From contig SUVJ01000019.1 of assembly GCA_015062045.1 (NCBI GenBank), positions 1 through 33,344 of the forward strand: DNA of 33,344 bases, written 5' to 3'. This DNA comes from Akkermansiaceae bacterium (lineage in GTDB: Bacteria; Verrucomicrobiota; Verrucomicrobiia; Verrucomicrobiales; Akkermansiaceae). Shown in pieces: positions 24,445 through 32,872 of this stretch (position 1 is the stretch's first letter; each line of letters begins with the position of its first letter). The translations under genes were made by a program, and so were the position numbers. The notes beneath the pieces were generated by a model. That model was not told the origin of the DNA. It saw only the letters and a program-made list of their open reading frames with translations, and made no database searches.

Positions 24445-27400
24445 ATGAACACCACACCTCATTATAAAAAGTTTTTTACAAGCACTGCTCTTCCAATGAA
24501 ATCGGCTTTACAAATTCACTACCCCGGTCAGCTTCTCGCTTCCGGAGCCGCTAATCATAGTAAAAATCCCCCGACAAATGGAGAATCATTCCAATTCAAT
24601 GAAAAATTTACCATACCATCAGAAGTATACGCTTTACTCCGCGTTAGTTATCGGGTAGAAGACTGGGGCTACGTTGAATTAAACGGAGATTGCATTATTG
24701 ATCTGACCTACGCCAAGGAAGGCAGTAGTGGCTCGTATGGAGGGCACACCGAATGGGGAGAAGAATACTCTACAATTATTATTTTCGGTGAGCATGAGCT
24801 GTTTTTTTCATACGATAATATTAATATGTCCGACCCCTCCATTAACCGCATTGTATGTGAATACAACTTTGAAGCTGTGGAGCTTGAATATGGCGGCAAC
24901 AAGGACAAAACGCCGTGTGCCTGTTCGGCATCCACATGCAGTGTAGAGGGTGGCCTGGCCGTAGTGGCCGCGGCTGACAGCGAGTCCGTAGCCGCCGGCT
25001 ATGCTACATCCTCTGCCGGTACGGCTGTGGCACAGTTGATAACGGAGGACAGTATGGTGTGGAGCTGCAACATGGGCGTGCTGCGTGGGTTTGGTACCAT
25101 GCTCAGCGGCAAGGTGCAGCTGGAGAGCAAAGAACTGTCAGCCGAACCGGCAACACCCGCCGCGCTTAAGTTTAATCACCCCATGGCCGCGCGGCTTGTG
25201 CTTCCACAGGGCGGTATTACCCCTTGTTGCCGCATGGAGATTGAGCAGGGGCACCGCGTGATTGCCCTGCGCTATTATGAAAACGGCAGTATTCGCCCCA
25301 TTGGAGTGGATGTTGCGGGCGGGGGCATGGCTACCCTCAATTGCGATGCCGACGGTACCCCTGTTTCCCTGCGCTGGCAAGACTCCACCGGGGCGGCTTG
25401 GCTCTTCTCTGCCACCACGGGCGAACTGCTCTCTTACACCGGGCCGGAGCTCGTTACCATCAACGCTACAGATATTGCCGCACATTTGGTCATCAAGCGC
25501 TCCGCAGAGGATGACTCCCTGCGCCAGATTTTCAGCACGTGGGATGGCTTGTTGAATGTAGAAAACATCACCGCCACGGGCTACCGCATTGCCTTGTATT
25601 CCCCCGCCCAAGTAAGTGGAACGGATGCCGGGGGCTTTTACACCGTGCTTGAGGGGGCGCTGCCGTTCAAGAGCTTTGACATTGCCTACTCTGCGGACGG
25701 AGGGCTGAGCATTACGGAGCACGCCCCGCTGCGTCAGGATTACGTATGCACCTGGCAACAGGAGCCGGGCGGCGGGTGGGCTCTTACTCGCGGCTCTGTT
25801 GCAGAGGAGCAAATCACCACCACCAAGGTACGCACGCAGTTAGAGCCCCCGCAGTACGGCAGTTTTGATGTGTGGCAGTTGGTCACCACCGTTTCCAAAA
25901 ACGGCGTAGCGGCCTCCTGCGAGTGTGAGATTTTTCAAAGCACCCCGGCGGGTAACTTGTTGCTCACGCGGGTGGAGGGCTTCGGTTCTGAGTCGGCACG
26001 CACGACAACCTATGAATATGACGGTGCGGGCAATGTGGTGCGCACTACAGATGCCTCGGGGCTTACCGAGGAGCATTGGTATGACTCCACAGGCCGCATC
26101 GTCAAATCTTTTACCCCCTGGCGCGCGGGTGATTATACATTGATTACCGATTACTCTTACGTCAATACATCCGCCACACGCTACAGCGATGAGCTTGCCA
26201 CCGTTACCCGCAAACTGCGTAAAGTGGGCACAAGCACCATGCTGCCCCTCAGCACGGAGTCTCACACCTACACCACCGCCAACGGCGTGAAACGTGAGGA
26301 GGTGCGCACCACCGCCGCAGGCTCCGCCCACACGCAGCTGCGTATCACCGAGACTTGGACTCAGGATGCCCCCACCCCGCTTTGCCGTGGCCGTATCAAA
26401 ATGCGCCAAGGTATAGATGGAGTGCAGCAATGCTATGAATATGCAGCCACCACGCAGCACGGGGCTCTTTATACCGTTACGCAGGAATCCCGCGTAAACG
26501 GTGCAGCCCTGCCGGGGCTCTCCCGCCGCACAGTCAGCTATATCAACGCCGCCGGCAATACCGTGAGGGAGGAGGAGTTTGCCCTGCTCTCCACCGGCTC
26601 TTGGGTGTTGATCGATGGCGACACTCACTCTTACAATGTGTTCAATCAACGCGTGGGTACCCTGCGTGACAACGGGCGCAGCTCCTCCCGAGACCTCACT
26701 TGCACGGGTGACCTGCTGTGGGAGGTGGATGAGGACGGGGTGCGCACGGACTACGCTTACGACTCCGCCCGCACGCTTACGGAGGTATCCCGTGCAGAGG
26801 TGCTCTACAACGGCACACAGATTACGCCCGAAACCATTACGGAGTTTGCCCGCGATGCCGCCAGGCGCATCACCACCGTTACCACCCATACCGGTGCCAT
26901 GTGTACCACTCGCACCACGGTGTATGACCTTGCAGGGCGTGAAGTTGCCTCCACAGATGAGCTGGGCCGCACCACTACAACCGCCTACAGTGCGGATGGA
27001 CTCACCACCACGGTAACCACCCCCGCAGGGGCCACGCTTATCACCACCACCCACCCGGATGGCTCCACTGCCCACCTGCACGGCACCGGGCAACGTGAAC
27101 TGTACTATGTGTATGACCTCAACGGCGATAACCTGCGAGAAACCGTAAAACTTGCGGACGCTACCACGGTGCTCTCCCAGAGCATTACCAATGGCTTTGA
27201 TCAAACGTTGGTGCAGGCGCAGGCATCTGCCGCGGGCTTTATCTACCAACGCGCAGAGTTCAATGCCCTCGGGCAACTCACCAAATCTTATGCAGACAGC
27301 GGGTGGAACACGCCCGCCACTGCCCCCACGCTGTACGAGTATGATGCCTTCGGCAATGTCTCCAAACAAACGCTCGCACTGGCGGATTCCCCCACGCCGC

Positions 27401-30297
27401 AAAACTCACCCGTGCAGCTTACCGCCTATGCTACAGCGCTGATGGAGGACGGCGTGTACCAAGTCACCACCCGCACGCGTTATAATGCAGAGGCTCAGCC
27501 CCTCACCACAGTGCAAAAACAGCTTATCTCCCGCACAGCCCCCGCGTTGGAGAAAAAATCTGTTATCACTAATGAAAGAGGCTTGACCTCCACCACCTAC
27601 ACGCTGTATACTGCACCTACGGTCAGAACCTCCTACAGCTCCATCCCCTCCTCTACCATTACCGCTCAAGCCGTAGTGGCGGATGGTTTCACCCTCTCTC
27701 AAACGGACCACGCAGGTGTTACCACCACCGCCACCCGCACTTACACCGCCACGGGCATGGTGCTGGTGCAGACGGACGGGCGCGGCAATGCCACCACCAC
27801 GCATACGGATGTTGCGGGGCGCACCACCGCCGTAACGGATGCCGCCGGTAACACCACAACCACCGCTTATCATGCCCATTTTGACCAACCCGCCATGGTG
27901 ACGGATGCCCTCGGCAACACGGCTTGCTATCAATATGACATCCGCGGGCGCAAAACGGCAGAGTGGGGCACGGCGATTCAACCCGTTTGCTATGGCTATG
28001 ACTCCGCAGACCGCTTGACTTCCCTCACCACCTTCCGCGCCGGTACGGAAATTATTTCCGGCAACCCCGCCTCTCGCGCCGATGGCGATACCACTACTTG
28101 GGGCTATCACGATGCCTCGGGTATGGAAATCCGCAAAACATACGCAGACGGCAAGAGCATTACAAAAACCTACGATGCCTTTAATCGCCTGCTTACGGAA
28201 ACCGATGGGCGAGGTGTCACCAAGACTCACTCCTACGAGCATGCCCGCAGCTTGCTGTTGGGTACCACATACACGAATGTAACAAGCCCCACTACTGCCC
28301 GTGCTTATACATACAACCACTTGGGGCAACTGCTCACGGTTGCAGATGCTGCCGGGGTGCGCACGTTCTCTTACAATACTTACGGCGAGCTTGCGGCGGA
28401 TTCTCTGCTGGCAGGCGGCAAAACGCATCTTGTCACCGAGCTGCAGGATGCTTACGGACGCTCCGCAGGCTACACCTATACCAAGGATGACGCGGTGCAA
28501 CAAACGTTATCGACCGGCTACGGTACGGATGGCCGTATTGCTTCCGCAGGCTTTGTACATGGCGGGGCGCAAAAGCTCTTTACCTATGCCTACCTGACGG
28601 GCACGCACCTGCTGCAAACACTCACCAAACCCAACAATATGTCGCTCACCCTCAGCTATGAGGCACAGCGGGATTTGCTCACGGGCATGGTCTACAAACG
28701 CAGCAACACCACCGTTGCCACCCGCAGCTATGAATATGACACCCTGGGTCGCCCCACCTCCCGTAGCACGGCAAAAGATGGTATAACCCATAGCGATGTG
28801 TTCCATTACACTAAACGCAGTGAGCTTGTTAATGCCAATCTTAACGGTGTACAACATGGCTATGATTACGACAACATCGGCAACCGCCGCCAAGCCATAG
28901 AGGGCAGCAACTACAGCCAATACACCGCTAACAACCTTAACCAATATACGGATATTTACGGCTCTGTCAACGGTCAGGAGTTTGACTTTACCCCCACCTT
29001 TGATGACGCAGGCAACCAAACACTGGTAAAAACCTCCACCGGTATCTGGTCAGTCGTATACGATGCTGAGAATCGACCGATTTCGTTCACCAACGCAGAA
29101 TCCGCCACCGTGGTGGAATGCACCTACGACTACATGGGCCGCCGCGCTACCAAAAAAGTTACCGTCAATGGTGCCGTAACACTCCATCATCGCTATCTGT
29201 ATCGTGGCTATCTGCAAATTGCATGTTGCGACCTCACTCGCGCTGCCCACCCCTGCTTGTGGCTGATTACGTGGGATCCGTCTCAAGCCACCGCCACCCG
29301 CCCGCTCGCCATCCAAAAAGATGCCACCTGGTACACCTATGGCTGGGATTTAACGAAGAACGTTTGCGAGGTATACGGCCAGCACGGCTACATCCGCACC
29401 AACTACACCTACTCCCCCTTTGGGCAAGCAACAGCCACCGGAGATGTCACCCAGCCCATCCAATGGTCCTCCGAGTACCACGACACCGAGCTCGCCCTCG
29501 TCTACTACAACTACCGCCACTATAATCCGGTGGATGGTAGATGGTTGGGGAGGGATTGTATTGACAACATAAACATATACACCTTTTCTATTAATTCACC
29601 ATTTAAATGCATAGATATATTGGGGCAAGTATTTACAGGGGTAGACTCAATACCCAACATCATGGAATACAATGGCTATCACGAAGGGGCGAATTTCTTG
29701 AAACATTGGTTTAACTCAACTGGAGAAACTCTATACAGAGACCTTAATGAATTACTTAAAGTAGAAAGGGTAAAGGATAAATATGATGAGCTTATTGAAA
29801 ACTCAACAAACGAGGCCGCAAAAATAATCATAAAAAATAAAGCTAAAAATAGAACACATGATGAGTTCCTAATTAAAGAAGAAATTTCTCCCTTCTTAGT
29901 AAAAAAAGAACACACTCAACATAGAACAATAATAAGTCGCCTATATCATGAAATTGATGATTTCTACGTAGCATACGGCGATGCAACGCTTTATTCTATG
30001 GTTAACGGCCGAATATGCCATTATGCTAATGGAAGAAAATACCTTGATATAATTGAAATACATATTATCCTACATGATATATATACATTTAATGAAGAAG
30101 AGGATGTCTGGTCTTCTCAGAAATTAGGCTATTTTGATACGACAAACAATTACATAGGTAAAAATTTCATCAAGGGACGTTTAGTGCAAAATATAGATTT
30201 TCGTCAATATCATCAAAGAACAGGAGTGGGAAAGGATTTTGAAATTTACACTAACGTAATAACCATTAATCATAAAGAAACAATTCAAATTTTATGA
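24445..30297 (+). CDS. Rhs/YD-repeat polymorphic toxin with variable C-terminal tip
   Basis: Rhs proteins form a hollow beta-barrel cocoon that holds a C-terminal toxin. The 1950-residue product has a strand-rich N-terminal domain (1-150, AT-richer DNA) with no visible signal peptide, a Cys-rich hinge (CACSASTCSVEGG, near 158), many RHS/YD repeats (for example TYEYDGAGNVVRTTDASG), and the core boundary GRWLGRD at 1698-1704. The final 246 residues are encoded by markedly AT-rich DNA and have no recognised fold. They include a helical part (near 1740-1830) and a strand-rich part (YGDATLYSMVNGRICHYANG). I take this as a toxin domain of unknown activity. No VgrG, type VI or Tc genes accompany it here, so the export route is unknown. 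The next gene overlaps by 4 bases. Confidence 0.9.
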   Translation: MNTTPHYKKFFTSTALPMKSALQIHYPGQLLASGAANHSKNPPTNGESFQFNEKFTIPSEVYALLRVSYRVEDWGYVELNGDCIIDLTYAKEGSSGSYGGHTEWGEEYSTIIIFGEHELFFSYDNINMSDPSINRIVCEYNFEAVELEYGGNKDKTPCACSASTCSVEGGLAVVAAADSESVAAGYATSSAGTAVAQLITEDSMVWSCNMGVLRGFGTMLSGKVQLESKELSAEPATPAALKFNHPMAARLVLPQGGITPCCRMEIEQGHRVIALRYYENGSIRPIGVDVAGGGMATLNCDADGTPVSLRWQDSTGAAWLFSATTGELLSYTGPELVTINATDIAAHLVIKRSAEDDSLRQIFSTWDGLLNVENITATGYRIALYSPAQVSGTDAGGFYTVLEGALPFKSFDIAYSADGGLSITEHAPLRQDYVCTWQQEPGGGWALTRGSVAEEQITTTKVRTQLEPPQYGSFDVWQLVTTVSKNGVAASCECEIFQSTPAGNLLLTRVEGFGSESARTTTYEYDGAGNVVRTTDASGLTEEHWYDSTGRIVKSFTPWRAGDYTLITDYSYVNTSATRYSDELATVTRKLRKVGTSTMLPLSTESHTYTTANGVKREEVRTTAAGSAHTQLRITETWTQDAPTPLCRGRIKMRQGIDGVQQCYEYAATTQHGALYTVTQESRVNGAALPGLSRRTVSYINAAGNTVREEEFALLSTGSWVLIDGDTHSYNVFNQRVGTLRDNGRSSSRDLTCTGDLLWEVDEDGVRTDYAYDSARTLTEVSRAEVLYNGTQITPETITEFARDAARRITTVTTHTGAMCTTRTTVYDLAGREVASTDELGRTTTTAYSADGLTTTVTTPAGATLITTTHPDGSTAHLHGTGQRELYYVYDLNGDNLRETVKLADATTVLSQSITNGFDQTLVQAQASAAGFIYQRAEFNALGQLTKSYADSGWNTPATAPTLYEYDAFGNVSKQTLALADSPTPQNSPVQLTAYATALMEDGVYQVTTRTRYNAEAQPLTTVQKQLISRTAPALEKKSVITNERGLTSTTYTLYTAPTVRTSYSSIPSSTITAQAVVADGFTLSQTDHAGVTTTATRTYTATGMVLVQTDGRGNATTTHTDVAGRTTAVTDAAGNTTTTAYHAHFDQPAMVTDALGNTACYQYDIRGRKTAEWGTAIQPVCYGYDSADRLTSLTTFRAGTEIISGNPASRADGDTTTWGYHDASGMEIRKTYADGKSITKTYDAFNRLLTETDGRGVTKTHSYEHARSLLLGTTYTNVTSPTTARAYTYNHLGQLLTVADAAGVRTFSYNTYGELAADSLLAGGKTHLVTELQDAYGRSAGYTYTKDDAVQQTLSTGYGTDGRIASAGFVHGGAQKLFTYAYLTGTHLLQTLTKPNNMSLTLSYEAQRDLLTGMVYKRSNTTVATRSYEYDTLGRPTSRSTAKDGITHSDVFHYTKRSELVNANLNGVQHGYDYDNIGNRRQAIEGSNYSQYTANNLNQYTDIYGSVNGQEFDFTPTFDDAGNQTLVKTSTGIWSVVYDAENRPISFTNAESATVVECTYDYMGRRATKKVTVNGAVTLHHRYLYRGYLQIACCDLTRAAHPCLWLITWDPSQATATRPLAIQKDATWYTYGWDLTKNVCEVYGQHGYIRTNYTYSPFGQATATGDVTQPIQWSSEYHDTELALVYYNYRHYNPVDGRWLGRDCIDNINIYTFSINSPFKCIDILGQVFTGVDSIPNIMEYNGYHEGANFLKHWFNSTGETLYRDLNELLKVERVKDKYDELIENSTNEAAKIIIKNKAKNRTHDEFLIKEEISPFLVKKEHTQHRTIISRLYHEIDDFYVAYGDATLYSMVNGRICHYANGRKYLDIIEIHIILHDIYTFNEEEDVWSSQKLGYFDTTNNYIGKNFIKGRLVQNIDFRQYHQRTGVGKDFEIYTNVITINHKETIQIL
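28111..28582 (+). repeat. Rhs core repeat, partner of 32873-33344
   Basis: This core stretch aligns without gaps to the right edge of the window (32873-33344). By eye I count about 13 differences in 472 bases. Confidence 0.9.
29117..29556 (+). repeat. Rhs core 3' end, partner of 30664-31151
   Basis: The end of the core up to the GRWLGRD codons recurs at 30664-31151. The last 300 bases or so differ at roughly 15 positions; homology stops abruptly right after the Asp codon. A middle section (29189-29230) is replaced in the second copy. Confidence 0.9.
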
Positions 30298-30644
30298 TAA
30301 AAGAAATCGCATTGTATCTGGCTCATAACATCATCGGGTATTTTTGCATATCAGATAACGCCGCATGGCTTACGTTCTGGAACATTACAGCATGTTTTTT
30401 TATTATGCAAAAATACACGCCACTAAGAACGCGATACTCGGTATTTTTTTCAAACCTGTTACATTATTTGGGTTACACTGCAATATTAATGAGTATCGTG
30501 GCTTATAAAAATTGCCATACTCAGCATATAAACCACGGGCCCCTCAATTCCGGTGACACCGAAGTTTATTTCAGTATAATCTTGTATTATATTTTGACCA
30601 TTGTTATTATCCTTTGTCTAATGATAAAAGAAAAAGCATCATAA
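30294..30644 (+). CDS. Membrane protein, candidate immunity to the Rhs tip
   Basis: The 116-residue product is mostly hydrophobic with three or four membrane segments (ALYLAHNIIGYFCI, WLTFWNITACFFIM, FSNLLHYLGYTAILMSIVAY, YFSIILYYILTIVIILCLM). The ATG overlaps the Rhs stop by 4 bases (ATGA). In Rhs and contact-dependent systems the gene immediately after the toxin tip encodes the matching immunity protein, and a membrane immunity protein suggests that the toxin acts at or in the inner membrane. DNA is AT-rich like the tip, consistent with the two travelling together. Family not recognised. Confidence 0.65.
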   Translation: MIKEIALYLAHNIIGYFCISDNAAWLTFWNITACFFIMQKYTPLRTRYSVFFSNLLHYLGYTAILMSIVAYKNCHTQHINHGPLNSGDTEVYFSIILYYILTIVIILCLMIKEKAS

Positions 30645-30647
30645 AAC

Positions 30648-32060
30648 ATGGCTATAACCATAAAATGCACCTACGACTACATGGACCGCCGCGCTACCAA
30701 AAAGGTGACCGTCAATGGTAGTGTAACGCTGCACCATCCGCCGCCGCAGACTTTGTCTGCGGCGGCGCGACGAGACTGTTATGCCTGCTTGCCAAGCCAA
30801 AGCGGCAACACCGCGGAGGCCGGCGACCTCACTCGCACTGCCCACCCTTGCTTGTGGCTGATTACGTGGGATCCGTCTCAAGCCACCGCCACCCGCCCGC
30901 TCGCCATTCAAAAAGATGCCACCTGGTACACCTATGGCTGGGATTTAACGAAGAACATCTGCGAGGTATACGGCCAACACGGCTACATCCGCACCAACTA
31001 CACCTACTCCCCCTTTGGGCAAGCAACAGCCACCGGAGATGTCACCCAACCCATCCAATGGTCCTCTGAATACCACGACACCGAGCTCGCCCTCGTCTAC
31101 TACAACTACCGCCACTATAACCCCACAGACGGTAGATGGTTGGGGAGGGATAGGATAGATACTTTTAACTTATATGCTTATGTATCAAATACAGTGTATG
31201 TCAAGATCGATTATCTCGGTTTATGGGTAAACCCTAAAGGAGACAAGGTAGAGTGGTGCGCACAAAAAGGAGATACACTGGCGTCCTTGCCTAGAAGGGC
31301 AAATCCTAAAGCCTCCTTTAAAGACTGGGAATGTATGTGGCCGATTGAAGGAACTAAAGACCACGGATATCCTACATTAATACAACCGGGAGATGTATAC
31401 GACGCTTCAAATGTGTTAACAACCCACAATAATCGAGTATTTATAGAAATGGCACCGGATTTGTATGAAGGACACAAAGCAAACTATAACAGCATTGATT
31501 CCAACTGGAATATAGGAGAAAATAATACAGCTTTAGATGAATTTGAGGTTTTTAATATAATTGTCAGAAAATCAAAAGAAGGAAGCTCACCCATTTCTTT
31601 TCTTTTAATAGGTGGTCACGGTATAAAATTACCGGGAACAGACATTTATGTGGGAATAGGAGCCGTAAATGACGATAAAATTATCCCTTATTTTACTGCT
31701 GACACCATACCTTCTCTGGAAGGCAGACCCATTAAAGGCTCTCATGTGGGATTATACCAAGGATATGACTTTGCGGCAAAAAAAAATAGAAGAGGCCCAT
31801 CTCGTTGTTGGTTCAGCAATAATAGTGAGGTTAAGTTTGTTGGATGTTCTACACAAACATTAGCCCAAAATTTCGCACGTCAACTTCTTCGAAAAGGAGC
31901 CAAAGCCTGGGGAACTGATAGACCAATCGATCATGCAAGTGCCCCAAAAGTCGGATTAAAAACCTATCCGCCAACCTTATATTACGATGATATATCACCT
32001 ATCGATATAACACCGGAACAAGTTGCTGCAGTATGGCATGACTATCAGGGGAAAAATTAA
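30648..32060 (+). CDS. Orphan Rhs tip with LysM-like and possible clan CD peptidase-like toxin
   Basis: The 470-residue frame begins with a short non-homologous start (MAITIK) and then the last part of an Rhs core (residues 7-168), ending at GRWLGRD (162-168). The core part carries an in-frame replacement (about residues 31-59) containing a strong palindrome. The tip has a Gly-Leu linker, a LysM-like segment (about 202-255, CAQKGDTLASL, CMWPIEG, IQPGDVYD), and a domain with FLLIGGHGI (His324) and VKFVGCSTQT (Cys400) followed by a helix and AWGTD. This His-Gly then Cys order in hydrophobic strands resembles clan CD cysteine peptidases (caspase, CHAT, C80 types). It may be silent storage for tip switching or a translated small effector. 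Its ATG is 3 bases after the immunity gene. Confidence 0.75.
   Translation: MAITIKCTYDYMDRRATKKVTVNGSVTLHHPPPQTLSAAARRDCYACLPSQSGNTAEAGDLTRTAHPCLWLITWDPSQATATRPLAIQKDATWYTYGWDLTKNICEVYGQHGYIRTNYTYSPFGQATATGDVTQPIQWSSEYHDTELALVYYNYRHYNPTDGRWLGRDRIDTFNLYAYVSNTVYVKIDYLGLWVNPKGDKVEWCAQKGDTLASLPRRANPKASFKDWECMWPIEGTKDHGYPTLIQPGDVYDASNVLTTHNNRVFIEMAPDLYEGHKANYNSIDSNWNIGENNTALDEFEVFNIIVRKSKEGSSPISFLLIGGHGIKLPGTDIYVGIGAVNDDKIIPYFTADTIPSLEGRPIKGSHVGLYQGYDFAAKKNRRGPSRCWFSNNSEVKFVGCSTQTLAQNFARQLLRKGAKAWGTDRPIDHASAPKVGLKTYPPTLYYDDISPIDITPEQVAAVWHDYQGKN
30664..31151 (+). repeat. Second copy of the Rhs core 3' end
   Basis: It matches 29117-29556 apart from the insertion/replacement around 30738-30823 and scattered substitutions. 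The match ends exactly at the last GRWLGRD codon, after which the DNA is AT-rich and unrelated. Confidence 0.9.
30739..30767. repeat. GC-rich perfect palindrome inside the orphan Rhs core
   Basis: CGCCGCCGCAGA (30739-30750), loop CTTTG, and TCTGCGGCGGCG (30756-30767) are perfect inverted copies. It lies in an 85-base segment that replaces 42 bases of the normal core yet keeps the frame open. Confidence 0.7.
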
Positions 32061-32075
32061 TAAGAATTACAAATT

Positions 32076-32861
32076 ATGGCTTATAATACATCGAAAATTT
32101 CAGTTCTGCTCATCTTGTTTTTCAGTGGGTTGACGTTATATGGGGATGTACATGATAAATTAACAGAAGGAGAATTAAGCATTGAAGATATATACGGTTA
32201 TCAATACGACTCATATTATTGGAAAGATGAGGAAATGAGTATTCATTATTACCCCTATGGATCTAATCATGCAATCCCAACAAAACAAGAAATCTACAAA
32301 TTTCCGCAAAGATTAAACTATTCGTTAGGAAGTATTATGATTTGCGAAATGCAAAATGGGAGATGGTTTCAATTTTATCAGGAAATAGCCAAAGGTGATT
32401 TACCGAAAAAAATACAAGATATCATTCATATAGAAAACATATGGATAACAAGAGATATAACAACTTCCCTCGCTGCGGATCAGAATTGCAAATATAAAAC
32501 AGAAACAATACGCATAGTCATTGCAAATCATGGAGATAGAGATATTATACTAATGAGGCATTCATTAGCCAAAGCAGAACAGGACATACTACAACCTATT
32601 CTCGTTAACAAAACACAGTTCATATTAGTAACACCATTAAATGTTTATATACCTGCGCACAGTTGCGCTTTTATAGAAGGTAAAATATACGATGTTCCAT
32701 ATATAAAACGATACACAAACACAAAAATAACAACACGAGACGTTAATCAAAACAACACTATCAAGGCAACCCTTATCTTTCAAAGTGTGATATATGGTAC
32801 GGATCTGCGATACAGCGGAAGTACACCTCTTATGTTGAAATATGAAGGATTTCTTTTTTAA
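32076..32861 (+). CDS. Secreted protein, candidate immunity to the orphan tip
   Basis: The 261-residue product has a signal peptide (about 1-23, SVLLILFFSGLTLYG), so it works outside the cytoplasm. The rest is AT-rich-coded, strand-rich and has no family I recognise; features include IRIVIANHGDRDIILMRHS (about 149-167) and an all-beta C-terminal half. It starts 15 bases after the orphan tip stop and is followed 11 bases later by another Rhs core segment. That position, together with matching base composition, makes it the natural immunity candidate for the tip encoded just before it, implying a periplasmic toxin target. Confidence 0.6.
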   Translation: MAYNTSKISVLLILFFSGLTLYGDVHDKLTEGELSIEDIYGYQYDSYYWKDEEMSIHYYPYGSNHAIPTKQEIYKFPQRLNYSLGSIMICEMQNGRWFQFYQEIAKGDLPKKIQDIIHIENIWITRDITTSLAADQNCKYKTETIRIVIANHGDRDIILMRHSLAKAEQDILQPILVNKTQFILVTPLNVYIPAHSCAFIEGKIYDVPYIKRYTNTKITTRDVNQNNTIKATLIFQSVIYGTDLRYSGSTPLMLKYEGFLF

Positions 32862-32872
32862 AACAAGTTATA

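Noticed and set aside
25840..27402. A 520-codon minus-strand frame inside the Rhs gene (and similar ones at 27406-28503)
   Set aside because: These mirror the repetitive GC-biased Rhs core; the products are Gly/Arg-rich with no domain signal.
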